From the NCBI GenBank assembly GCA_900555735.1, contig USMI01000137.1, positions 1-5,222 of the forward strand: a stretch of DNA of 5,222 nt. The letters are read 5' to 3'. Position 1 is the stretch's first letter. Each line of letters opens with the position of its first letter. A program made the position numbers and the translations under genes. This document shows positions 1-5,139 of the stretch, one piece after another. A model generated the notes under the pieces. That model searched no databases. It was not told the origin of the DNA and saw only the letters and a list, made by a program, of their open reading frames with translations. This DNA is from an uncultured Eubacteriales bacterium (GTDB lineage Bacteria; Bacillota; Clostridia; Oscillospirales; Oscillospiraceae).

Positions 1-180
1 GAGCTGCTGGCCGCCGGTGCCAAGGCTGCCGTGGACGGTGCTGCCGCCACCGCCAACATCGTGGCCCGCATGGGCCGTGCCGGTGTGGTGGGCGAGCGCA
101 GTCTGGGCCATCCCGATGCCGGTGCCTACGCGCTGGGCGTGATCTTCACCGAGGTCTCCCAGAAGCTCCGCTACGAATAA
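1..180 (+). CDS. dhaL: Dihydroxyacetone kinase subunit DhaL (DAK2 domain), 3' end only
   Basis: This is the last 59 codons of a gene that begins before the window; frame 1 is open to a TAA at 178-180. The tail carries the late DAK2 signature: an alanine-rich helix followed by GRAGVVGERSLGHPDAGA, which matches the family pattern GRASYLGERSIGHQDPGA, where the glycine-rich turn lies next to the nucleotide in DhaL. Known family role: DhaL binds ADP/ATP and works with DhaK, which holds dihydroxyacetone covalently, to make dihydroxyacetone phosphate in the cytosol; in PTS-type systems DhaM and HPr supply the phosphate, in others ATP is used directly. DhaK is not in view and would be expected upstream. 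The protein could also be a DAK2 paralogue acting on another small sugar. The stop is 24 bases before the VOC gene, so the two are probably cotranscribed. Confidence 0.86.
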   Translation, partial: ELLAAGAKAAVDGAAATANIVARMGRAGVVGERSLGHPDAGAYALGVIFTEVSQKLRYE

Positions 181-190
181 GACCGACGAA

Positions 191-196
191 AAGGAG
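191..196 (+). promoter_or_regulatory. Ribosome binding site of the VOC gene
   Basis: AAGGAG lies 8 bases before the ATG at 205. It fixes that start and shows that the short gap after dhaL is a translated-operon junction rather than a promoter region; no -10/-35 pair is visible between the two genes. Confidence 0.8.
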
Positions 197-204
197 CCGT
201 CATC

Positions 205-609
205 ATGGTTGAGAATCTTGTTGTGTTTTTCCCCTGCAGCGACATTGCCGCCACCAGCCGCTTTTATCAGGAGGTCTGCGGCCTGCCGAAGGTGCAGGAG
301 CAGGCAGGCGGCAAGCTCCACATTTTCGACACCGGCTATGGATATCTGGGCTTTTGCCAGTACGATGATGGCCGCCCCATCCCCTCCGGTCCGCTTGGTA
401 TGTGCATCTCGCTCAACTGCGCCGACGAGGCGGACGTGGATGCCCACTATCAGCGCCTGCTGGAGAAGGGCGCGGACATCATCATGCCGCCCAGCTATCA
501 GGAGAAGTTTCCGGTATACGCCTGCTTTGTGCGGGATCCTGATAACTATAAGGTCGAGTTCCAGCGTATCCTGCTGAAGGATCAGGAGTTGACCGGCGGC
601 CGCCGCTGA
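205..609 (+). CDS. VOC-fold (glyoxalase/bleomycin-resistance superfamily) protein
   Basis: A 134-residue protein, the usual size for a single vicinal-oxygen-chelate unit made of two beta-alpha-beta-beta-beta modules. Module 1 starts with the strand at residues 4-10, then the helix DIAATSRFYQEVCGL (13-27), typical of the fold. Module 2 runs from about 65, with helix 74-89 (DEADVDAHYQRLLEKGA), and ends with RDPDNYKVEFQ (110-120), the classic last strand, where Glu118 sits at the conserved metal-ligand position. The other usual ligands are not obvious: strand 1 reads VVFFPCSD rather than containing His/Glu, and strand 5 reads MCISLNC. It may therefore not be a metal-dependent glyoxalase, and the substrate is unknown. 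The position behind dhaL suggests a triose-related role such as handling a reactive carbonyl, which is inference only. Start supported by AAGGAG at 191-196; a terminator follows at 662-700. Confidence 0.85.
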   Translation: MVENLVVFFPCSDIAATSRFYQEVCGLPKVQEQAGGKLHIFDTGYGYLGFCQYDDGRPIPSGPLGMCISLNCADEADVDAHYQRLLEKGADIIMPPSYQEKFPVYACFVRDPDNYKVEFQRILLKDQELTGGRR

Positions 610-643
610 ATCGCTATCTTCGTCACCGAACGAAAAATTTCCA

Positions 644-666
644 CCTTTGCTGCCCGGCAGCAAAGG
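644..666. repeat. Perfect inverted repeat overlapping the terminator
   Basis: CCTTTGCTGCC at 644-654 is the exact reverse complement of 656-666, around a single C. As RNA it would form about a 10-bp hairpin in either direction. Its right arm shares AAAGG (662-666) with the left base of the larger hairpin at 662-698, so the two structures compete for the same bases. On the minus strand it follows that hairpin and is itself followed 7 bases later by a T-run, so it may act as a second terminator stage for the LysR gene. Confidence 0.7.
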
Positions 667-700
667 AGCCCCCTGCCGACTCGGCAGGGGGCTCCTTTTT
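662..700 (+). terminator. Rho-independent terminator, shared by the VOC and LysR genes
   Basis: AAAGGAGCCCCCTGCCGA (662-679) is perfectly complementary to 681-698, with a GC-rich core, and is followed on the plus strand by a T-run (696-700). It ends the dhaL-VOC unit about 50 bases after the VOC stop. The LysR stop codon on the minus strand is at 709-711, so the same hairpin lies right behind that convergent gene; its minus-strand T-run is only three bases, so termination should be stronger in the plus direction. Confidence 0.9.
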
Positions 701-708
701 CTGTCGTT

Positions 709-1647
709 TCAGATGGGCAGCTCGCCGTTCAGCAGCGAGTAATAGGAGGTCAATATCTGCAAAAAGCTCAGCGCGATATCCGACAGCGGCGCATCGGCCC
801 GCTTGATCCAACCGATCTCGCCGGTGATAGAGCAGTCCTTTAGCTTGAAATATTTCAGATTCGGGTAATAATCCGTGTTCTGATAGGCGATGGCGTTGGT
901 GGTGGAGATCCCTACCGCGTCGGTTTTGTCCAGCATGTCCACCATGGTGGCCCGCTCCGACACCACGATGCGGCGCAGCTGCTTGTCCAGCCCCAGCGTT
1001 TCCAGAATGGAGGCGTAAGGCTCGGATTCTGATTCATCGTAGATGACCATGGGGCAATCACCGATCTCATCCAATGAGATATCGGGCCGCGTTCTGCTGT
1101 AAAGTGGGCTTCCCGCGCCCACGATCACCGAGACCGGACTGGAGCACAGCCGGAAGTATTGCAGGCCCCGAATCTCCAGCCGCCGGCTGATCATCTTGTG
1201 ATAGTGGCTATACATGCCGATGAGGCCGATCTCGCATACGCGCCGCTCCACCAGATCCAGCACCTGACTGCGCACGCCCTCCCGGACCTCCAGCTGCAAA
1301 TTCCGGCTGGAGGCAAACAGCTGCGCAATGGCATGGTTCACATAGCGATAGTGCATGTGGGCGATGGAAAAGGTTTTCTGATCCAGCCGTGCCAAATTGG
1401 TGCCCAGCCGCTGCAATTCATGGAACTGCATCAGCAGCAGCCGCGCCGAATCGATAAAGGTGCGGCCCAGCGCCGTCAGTTCCACGCCCTTGTTGGTGCG
1501 AATAAAAATGGGATATCCCAGTTCGTGCTCCAGCTTCTTGATGGACAGCGACAAATTGGGCTGCGAGATGAACAAGTTCTCCGCCGCCAGACTGATGGAG
1601 CTAAGCTCCGCCACCTTCAGCGCCTGCTCAAGCTGTTCGATTTTCAT
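709..1647 (-). CDS. LysR-family transcriptional regulator
   Basis: A 312-residue protein, normal length for the family. Residues 1-60 form the winged helix-turn-helix: KIEQLEQALKVAELSSIS, then SLAAENLFISQPNLSLSIKKLEHELG (19-44) with the characteristic AA.-L.-SQP-LS-I--LE-ELG pattern, then the wing PIFIRTNKGVELTALG. The rest, about 90-300, is the two-lobed periplasmic-binding-protein-like sensor domain, starting at FSIAHMHY (about 93) with a hinge near VSVIVGAGSPLY. Such proteins act as tetramers on DNA and respond to a small metabolite; the ligand cannot be told from sequence. It has its own promoter (1693-1721) and ribosome site. It lies tail-to-tail with the dhaL-VOC unit, not divergent from it, so control of that unit is possible but not implied. 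Start ATG at 1647 is supported by AGGAGG 8 bases upstream. Confidence 0.94.
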   Translation of the reverse strand: MKIEQLEQALKVAELSSISLAAENLFISQPNLSLSIKKLEHELGYPIFIRTNKGVELTALGRTFIDSARLLLMQFHELQRLGTNLARLDQKTFSIAHMHYRYVNHAIAQLFASSRNLQLEVREGVRSQVLDLVERRVCEIGLIGMYSHYHKMISRRLEIRGLQYFRLCSSPVSVIVGAGSPLYSRTRPDISLDEIGDCPMVIYDESESEPYASILETLGLDKQLRRIVVSERATMVDMLDKTDAVGISTTNAIAYQNTDYYPNLKYFKLKDCSITGEIGWIKRADAPLSDIALSFLQILTSYYSLLNGELPI

Positions 1648-1655
1648 GGCGCGCT

Positions 1656-1663
1656 CCTCCTTT
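1656..1663 (-). promoter_or_regulatory. Ribosome binding site of the LysR gene
   Basis: On the minus strand AAAGGAGG ends 8 bases before the ATG at 1647. It is close to a perfect anti-16S match and decides the start of the regulator. Confidence 0.85.
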
Positions 1664-1692
1664 ACGGGAAAGATACATACAATCTTCTATCT

Positions 1693-1721
1693 ATTATATA
1701 TAAAAGACGATCGCAATGCAA
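1693..1721 (-). promoter_or_regulatory. Sigma-A-type promoter of the LysR gene
   Basis: Minus strand TTGCAT (1721-1716) and a perfect TATAAT (1698-1693) are separated by exactly 17 bases. Transcription should start near 1686, giving a leader of roughly 40 bases. The surrounding stretch is distinctly AT-rich compared with the coding DNA. Confidence 0.8.
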
Positions 1722-1730
1722 GTGAATCAT
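1716..1730. promoter_or_regulatory. Possible LysR-type T-N11-A operator over the -35
   Basis: Minus-strand ATGATTCACTTGCAT has ATG and CAT ends and contains a T-N11-A spacing, the loose family consensus, and it covers the -35 box of the regulator's own promoter. That position would suit autorepression. The dyad is only three bases per side and T-N11-A is very common by chance, so this is a weak candidate. Confidence 0.22.
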
Positions 1731-1763
1731 CGGGTTTACGGAAACAGCATGCCCGAGAGCATA

Positions 1764-1799
1764 AAAAATACGCCTGACCGCATGGTCAGGCGTATTTTT
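1764..1799 (-). terminator. Rho-independent terminator of ptsH
   Basis: AAAAATACGCCTGACC (1764-1779) pairs perfectly over 16 bp with 1784-1799 around a four-base loop (GCAT). On the minus strand it starts 12 bases after the HPr TAA and ends in a T-run. It also carries a T-run on the plus strand and could work both ways. It separates HPr from the LysR promoter downstream. Confidence 0.93.
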
Positions 1800-1811
1800 A
1801 CAGGTACAATC

Positions 1812-2075
1812 TTACTCGCCCAGCTGATGCTCCACCAGCTCGCTCAGGGCGTCCACAGCGGCGGTCTCGTCGCTGCCGTCGGCGATCAGGGTGATGGTGG
1901 TGCCCTTCACGATGCCCAGACTCAGCACGCCCAGCAGGCTCTTGGCGTTGACGCGGCGCTCTTCCTTCTCTACCCAGATGCCGCTCTTGAACTCATTGGC
2001 CTTCTGGATAAAATAGGTGGCAGGTCTGGCGTGCAGGCCGACCTCATTGTTCACGGTAACTTCCTTCGTATACAT
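1812..2075 (-). CDS. ptsH: Phosphocarrier protein HPr of the PTS
   Basis: An 87-residue protein starting MYTKEVTV, the standard HPr size. His15 lies in GLHARPA (13-19), the site phosphorylated by enzyme I from phosphoenolpyruvate. Ser46 lies in NAKSLLGVLSLGI (43-55), the site used by HPr kinase/phosphorylase in Firmicutes for carbon catabolite control. Having both residues marks a true HPr rather than a Crh-like or nitrogen-PTS variant. It is a cytosolic carrier passing phosphate to sugar-specific enzyme IIA proteins, and to DhaM in PTS-type dihydroxyacetone kinases. The frame extends 12 codons further upstream to a TTG at 2111, but the ATG at 2075 is chosen because AAGGAG sits 9 bases before it and His15 then gets its canonical number. 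Enzyme I is not adjacent; the gene appears monocistronic, with its own promoter and terminator. Confidence 0.96.
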   Translation of the reverse strand: MYTKEVTVNNEVGLHARPATYFIQKANEFKSGIWVEKEERRVNAKSLLGVLSLGIVKGTTITLIADGSDETAAVDALSELVEHQLGE

Positions 2076-2084
2076 TTGTCCGTT

Positions 2085-2090
2085 CTCCTT
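2085..2090 (-). promoter_or_regulatory. Ribosome binding site of ptsH
   Basis: Minus-strand AAGGAG lies 9 bases before the ATG at 2075. It rules out the longer reading from the in-frame TTG at 2111, which has no such site. Confidence 0.83.
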
Positions 2091-2096
2091 CACGTC

Positions 2097-2122
2097 AGTA
2101 TCTCGGCCCAAATGCCGATACT
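2097..2122 (-). promoter_or_regulatory. Leader hairpin in the ptsH mRNA
   Basis: In the untranslated leader, minus-strand AGTATCGGC pairs with GCCG-AG-ATACT: two blocks of 5 and 4 bp with a two-base bulge on one side and a six-base loop (ATTTGG). The structure ends 6 bases before the ribosome site, so it might protect the message end or tune translation. There is no T-run, so it is not a terminator. Function is unknown. Confidence 0.5.
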
Positions 2123-2139
2123 CTCACTCTCGCTATTAT

Positions 2140-2167
2140 ATTATATCGGATCGCCGGGATAATGCAA
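2140..2167 (-). promoter_or_regulatory. Sigma-A-type promoter of ptsH
   Basis: Minus strand TTGCAT (2167-2162), 16 bases, then TATAAT (2145-2140). A second TATAAT overlaps it at 2140-2135 but would give a spacing of 21. Transcription should start near 2133, leaving a leader of nearly 60 bases. The -35 hexamer is identical to that of the LysR gene. Confidence 0.78.
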
Positions 2168-2200
2168 TAGCCATTCCCACAAAATATCAATGGTTCCCTG

Positions 2201-2230
2201 AAAAAAAGAGTGTGAAAACTGTCACATTCG
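2201..2230 (-). terminator. Possible weak terminator of mutS2
   Basis: On the minus strand, 12 bases after the mutS2 stop, TGTGA-CAGTTT-TCACA forms a short stem (2211-2226), extended by two more pairs past a mismatch, then CTC and seven Ts (2207-2201). The T-run is good but the stem is short and AT-rich, so termination may be partial and some mutS2 transcripts could read into ptsH. The same bases form a regulator-like palindrome, listed separately. Confidence 0.45.
2211..2226. promoter_or_regulatory. Possible CRP/FNR-family operator upstream of ptsH
   Basis: TGTGAAAACTGTCACA is an exact match to TGTGA-N6-TCACA, the consensus of CRP/FNR-type regulators. It is centred roughly 85 bases before the predicted ptsH start, a distance from which activators of this class can work. 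It may instead simply be the stem of the mutS2 terminator; the sequence alone does not settle this. Confidence 0.35.
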
Positions 2231-2241
2231 ACAAAAAGTGC

Positions 2242-4641
2242 TTATTTCAGCTCCACAACGGTGACACCGGCCTCGCCCTCGCCATAGCGGCCCAGCCGGA
2301 AGGACTTGACGGCCCGGTTCCGCTTCAGCATCTCGTGTACCGCCTTGCGCAGCGCGCCGGTGCCCTTGCCGTGGATGATGGTGACGGTGCCCAGCTTGGC
2401 CATCACCGCCGCGTCGATGTAGTTCTCCACCACGCTCTCGGCCTCCAGCGTCTCCATGCCCCGGATATCCAGCTCCGAGGCGGCGCGGGCTGCCAATTGG
2501 ATTTGCGGCGACACGCTCTCCCGCTGGGCGGCGGCCGCCTGCTTTTTCCGCTTCTCGATCTCCTCGGCGGATTCCAGCAGCCGCACCTGTCCAGCCTTGA
2601 CGGTCATCTTCATCTTGCCCGCCTGTAACAGCGTGGAGCCGTCGTCGTTGACGTTCAGCACCGTGGCGGCGGTTTTCACGCCTGCCAGCTCCACCAGATC
2701 GCCCACGGCGATGGGGCGGCTGGGCGCGGGGGCCTCCGCCTCCTCGTCCCGGCTGTGGAGCACGGCCTCCGCCTCCTTCAGGTCGTGGCGGATGGACGCC
2801 TTGGCATCGTTGATCTGCTGGAAGTTGGCGGCGCGTGTTTGCTGCTTCCGCAGCTCCTCAAGCTGGGCAAAGATCTCCTCCGTTTTCTGCTGGGCCTCCC
2901 GCACGATGCGCTTGGCCTCGGCCTCGCCCTTGGCACGGGCGTTCTCCTTGGCCTTCTCCATCTGCTCCCGGAACACGCGGGCCTTGCGGGCGTCCTCCTG
3001 TCGCTGCTGCCACAGGCGGTTGGCCTCGGTCTGGGCCTTTTCCAGCCGCTGGCGCTTCTCCTCCAGCTGGGCCAGCACGTCCTCGAACCGCAGGGACTCA
3101 CTGTCCATCTGGGCCTTGGCGTCGGCAATGACGCTCTCGTCCAGACCCAGCCGCCGGGAGATGGCAAAGGCGTTGGACTTGCCGGGGATGCCCACCAGCA
3201 GCCGGTAGGTGGGCCGCAGGGTCTGCACGTCGAATTCACAGCTGGCGTTCTCCACCCCCGCCGTGGTCATGGCGAAGGTTTTCAGCTCGGCATAGTGGGT
3301 GGTGGCGGCGATCAGCGCGCCCTTTGACCGGGCGTGCTGGATGATGGCGATGGCCAGCGCCGCGCCCTCCACGGGGTCGGTGCCCGCGCCCAGCTCGTCG
3401 AACAGGATCAGGCTGTCGTCGTCCGCCTGCCGCAGGATTTCCACCGTGTTGGACATATGGGCGGAGAAAGTGGACAGGCTCTGCTCGATGGACTGCTCGT
3501 CGCCCACATCCGCCAGAATCCGGTCAAATACCCGCACCGTGGAGCCGCTGTCGGCGGGGATGTGCAGGCCGCACTGGGCCATCAGGCACAGAAGCCCCAG
3601 GGTTTTCAGCGTCACCGTCTTGCCGCCGGTGTTGGGGCCGGTGATCACCAGCGTGTCGTAGTCGCCGCCCAGCTCCACCGTCACCGGCACGGCCTTGGCC
3701 TGATCCAGCAGGGGGTGCCGCGCCCGCTTCAGGCTGATGGCGCCCTTGCGTACCACCTCCGGCCGGCTGGCATCCATGGTATAGCTCAGCTGGGCGCGGG
3801 CGAAGATCATGTCCAGAAGCACCAGCATGTCATAGTCCAGCAGGATGTACTCCATGGCGTCGGCGCACTGGGCGCTCAGCTCCCGCAGGATGCGCTCGAT
3901 CTCCTTTTCCTCCCGGGCCTCCAGCTCCTTCAGCTCGTTGTTGGCCTGCACCACGCCCATGGGCTCCACGAACAGCGTGGCGCCGGAGGAGGAGATGTCG
4001 TGCACCAGACCCGGCAGACTGCCCTTGCACTCTGCTTTCACCGGCACCACGAACCGCCCGTCCCGCTGGGTGATAAGGGCCTCCTGCAAGACCTTGGCGT
4101 AGGAGGGGGAGGAGATGATCTTTTGCAGGATCTGCCGTCCCTTGCTGGCGGCGATGCGCATTTTCCGGCGGATGTCCGTTAGCTCGGCGCTGGCGGTGTC
4201 GGCGATGGTCTCCTCGTCCAGAATGGCCCCGTGAATGCGGTCCTCCAGATATTTATTGGTGTGCAGGGCGCTGAAAAAGCGATCGATGGCCGTGGTCTCG
4301 CCCTTGCGCTCCGCGTCGTATTCATAGACCCGCCGGGCCGCCGTCAGCAGCCCTGCGATGTTCAGCAGCTCCCGGGTGTTCAGCATGCCGCCCCGGTCGG
4401 CCCGGGCCAGCGGCTCGGACACGTCCTTCACCCCGGAAAAGCTGGGGGAGCCGTACAGCCCCAGCCGCTCCTTGGCGGCGTCGGTTTCGTCCAGCAGCCG
4501 CAGCACCTCCTGCCGGTCGGTGGCAGGCAGGATATGGCGGCTCTTTTCCCGGGCCGCCTCGCTGACGGCCTTGGCCGACAGCATCTCCAATACCGCCGGC
4601 AGCTCCAGCGTGCGTATGGATTTTTCAAATAATTCACTCAT
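2242..4641 (-). CDS. mutS2: MutS2 ATPase/Smr endonuclease
   Basis: A 799-residue protein, close to the usual 780-800. It lacks the mismatch-recognition domain of MutS and begins with the MutS2 core/lever region (about 1-310). The ABC-type ATPase follows: Walker A GPNTGGKT (335-342), signature region DEQSIEQSLSTFSAHMSN (381-398), Walker B LILFDELGAGTDP (411-423) and the switch TTHY with His449. A long charged coiled coil spans about 515-610, a small beta domain about 643-690, and the C-terminal Smr nuclease domain about 720-799 shows LDIRG (724-728) and HGKGTG (757-762). Family knowledge: MutS2 dimers bind branched DNA and limit homologous recombination, and in Bacillus subtilis it has also been tied to rescue of collided ribosomes. 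All motifs are intact. Start ATG at 4641 has a modest AAGGAT 7 bases upstream. No clear promoter is seen; a repeat block lies just upstream. Confidence 0.97.
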   Translation of the reverse strand: MSELFEKSIRTLELPAVLEMLSAKAVSEAAREKSRHILPATDRQEVLRLLDETDAAKERLGLYGSPSFSGVKDVSEPLARADRGGMLNTRELLNIAGLLTAARRVYEYDAERKGETTAIDRFFSALHTNKYLEDRIHGAILDEETIADTASAELTDIRRKMRIAASKGRQILQKIISSPSYAKVLQEALITQRDGRFVVPVKAECKGSLPGLVHDISSSGATLFVEPMGVVQANNELKELEAREEKEIERILRELSAQCADAMEYILLDYDMLVLLDMIFARAQLSYTMDASRPEVVRKGAISLKRARHPLLDQAKAVPVTVELGGDYDTLVITGPNTGGKTVTLKTLGLLCLMAQCGLHIPADSGSTVRVFDRILADVGDEQSIEQSLSTFSAHMSNTVEILRQADDDSLILFDELGAGTDPVEGAALAIAIIQHARSKGALIAATTHYAELKTFAMTTAGVENASCEFDVQTLRPTYRLLVGIPGKSNAFAISRRLGLDESVIADAKAQMDSESLRFEDVLAQLEEKRQRLEKAQTEANRLWQQRQEDARKARVFREQMEKAKENARAKGEAEAKRIVREAQQKTEEIFAQLEELRKQQTRAANFQQINDAKASIRHDLKEAEAVLHSRDEEAEAPAPSRPIAVGDLVELAGVKTAATVLNVNDDGSTLLQAGKMKMTVKAGQVRLLESAEEIEKRKKQAAAAQRESVSPQIQLAARAASELDIRGMETLEAESVVENYIDAAVMAKLGTVTIIHGKGTGALRKAVHEMLKRNRAVKSFRLGRYGEGEAGVTVVELK

Positions 4642-4648
4642 AGTTTTT

Positions 4649-4654
4649 ATCCTT
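4649..4654 (-). promoter_or_regulatory. Ribosome binding site of mutS2
   Basis: Minus-strand AAGGAT lies 7 bases before the ATG. It is weaker than the sites of the other three genes here, which fits a low-abundance protein. Confidence 0.6.
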
Positions 4655-4705
4655 GATCAATACCTCTTTTGTTGGTAAACGTAATACTTGTGTGGTGGGG
4701 TTCTC

Positions 4706-4793
4706 AAGCCTCCCCTGTGTAAGGGCACCCCAGTGCGCACACTGGGGCGTGCACAGCTGAGGTGGCAATGCGAAGCGTTGACGGAGGGGTTGT
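4706..4793. repeat. Hairpin-type dispersed repeat (AAGCCTCCCC ... GGAGGGGTTGT)
   Basis: The segment starts AAGCCTCCCCTGTGTAAGGG and ends GACGGAGGGGTTGT. From memory these ends match a short non-coding repeat scattered through many Oscillospiraceae genomes; I cannot verify copy number here. It contains three stems: the split CCTCCCC/GGGGAGG pair (4709-4715 with 4723-4725 plus 4759-4762), CCCCAGTG/CACTGGGG (4728-4735 with 4740-4747) and CAATGC/GCGTTG (4766-4771 with 4775-4780, one wobble) around GAA. Confidence 0.55.
4726..4758. repeat. 33-base hairpin insert within the repeat
   Basis: Removing exactly these 33 bases joins GGG (4723-4725) to GAGG (4759-4762), restoring a perfect 7-bp stem CCTCCCC/GGGGAGG with loop TGTGTAA. 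The insert carries its own perfect 8-bp stem CCCCAGTG/CACTGGGG around CGCA. The boundaries are unambiguous because the flanking bases differ on each side; there is no target-site duplication. Confidence 0.5.
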
Positions 4794-4798
4794 CGTAG

Positions 4799-4819
4799 GG
4801 GCGACTCTCGCGGTCGCCC
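4799..4819. repeat. Inverted repeat GGGCGAC/GTCGCCC
   Basis: A perfect 7-bp stem (4799-4805 with 4813-4819) and seven-base loop, starting five bases after the end of the preceding repeat. The context GTAGGGGCGAC...GTCGCCCG resembles another repeat module I associate with gut Firmicutes. No T-run follows on either side, so it is not a terminator. Confidence 0.55.
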
Positions 4820-4826
4820 GAGGGAG

Positions 4827-4888
4827 GGTGTTTCGCGCTCCGGCGCGACCTACTTTTGCCCGTGGTGGCAAAAGTAAGCAAAAACACC
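4827..4888. repeat. Three-way-junction-like inverted repeat
   Basis: GGTGTTT (4827-4833) is complementary to AAACACC (4882-4888) and encloses two further perfect stems: CGCGC/GCGCG (4834-4838 with 4843-4847, loop TCCG) and TACTTTTGCC/GGCAAAAGTA (4851-4860 with 4867-4876, loop CGTGGT). Together they form a compact cloverleaf-like fold as RNA or single-stranded DNA. It does not have tRNA features. Confidence 0.6.
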
Positions 4889-4889
4889 A

Positions 4890-4908
4890 CTTGAACCTGC
4901 GGTTTAAG
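4890..4908. repeat. Hairpin CTTGAACC/GGTTTAAG
   Basis: An 8-bp stem with one G-U pair around a three-base loop TGC, directly after the three-way structure. No T-run follows, so termination is unlikely. Confidence 0.5.
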
Positions 4909-5008
4909 AATCCGCGCACGCTATACTCTGGTTATATTTGATACTTTTTTCCGCGCGTTCGCAGAACATTGTGATCATTGTTGCGTATGAAGAATCGACT
5001 TTCCTCCT

Positions 5009-5082
5009 GCGCCGCTGCCGCTGATATTCTCAACGGTAGAACCAACAGCGTTGCTCGGCGTAGGCATCAGCGGCAGCGGCGC
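5009..5082. repeat. 17-bp perfect inverted repeat with 40-base centre
   Basis: GCGCCGCTGCCGCTGAT (5009-5025) is the exact reverse complement of 5066-5082. The arms continue imperfectly outward and meet again at GAATCG (4992-4997) and CGATTC (5094-5099), so the full element is about 108 bases with arms of about 34. A small inner pairing CAACG/CGTTG (5031-5035 with 5049-5053) lies in the centre. This is the shape of a miniature palindromic element; no target duplication is evident. Confidence 0.65.
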
Positions 5083-5139
5083 TGGTGCTGGGACGATTCG
5101 ATGACGAAGCGAAAAAGAAAATCCTGTGTGAACGTGTGG

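Larger units (their letters stand above)
4692..4986. other. Gene-free repeat block upstream of mutS2
   Basis: No reading frame here has a ribosome site or recognisable product. From 4692 to 4908 it is nearly continuous inverted repeats, listed individually. The outermost bases GTGGTG (4692-4697) and CACCAC (4885-4890) are complementary and could be the ends of one composite element, though six bases is little evidence. The stretch 4909-4986 is more AT-rich, with scattered TATACT/TATAAC-like hexamers but no partner -35 at a proper distance on either strand, and a short direct repeat CATTGT at 4967 and 4976. Confidence 0.6.

Noticed and set aside
2076..2111. N-terminal extension of HPr to the TTG at 2111
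   Set aside because: It would place the leader hairpin and the AAGGAG site inside the coding region and shift His15 to position 27; the ATG at 2075 has the proper ribosome site.
3334..4182. Long plus-strand frame of 282 codons antisense to mutS2
   Set aside because: It is a shadow of the GC-rich mutS2 frame: His/Gln/Gly/Leu-rich, no domain, no ribosome site. The same applies to the other frames opposite mutS2 and opposite the LysR gene (1159-1725).
4657..4919. Two short minus-strand frames (77 and 71 codons) over the repeat block
   Set aside because: They cover the hairpin modules in two different frames, with no ribosome site and no recognisable product; they are translations of repeat DNA.
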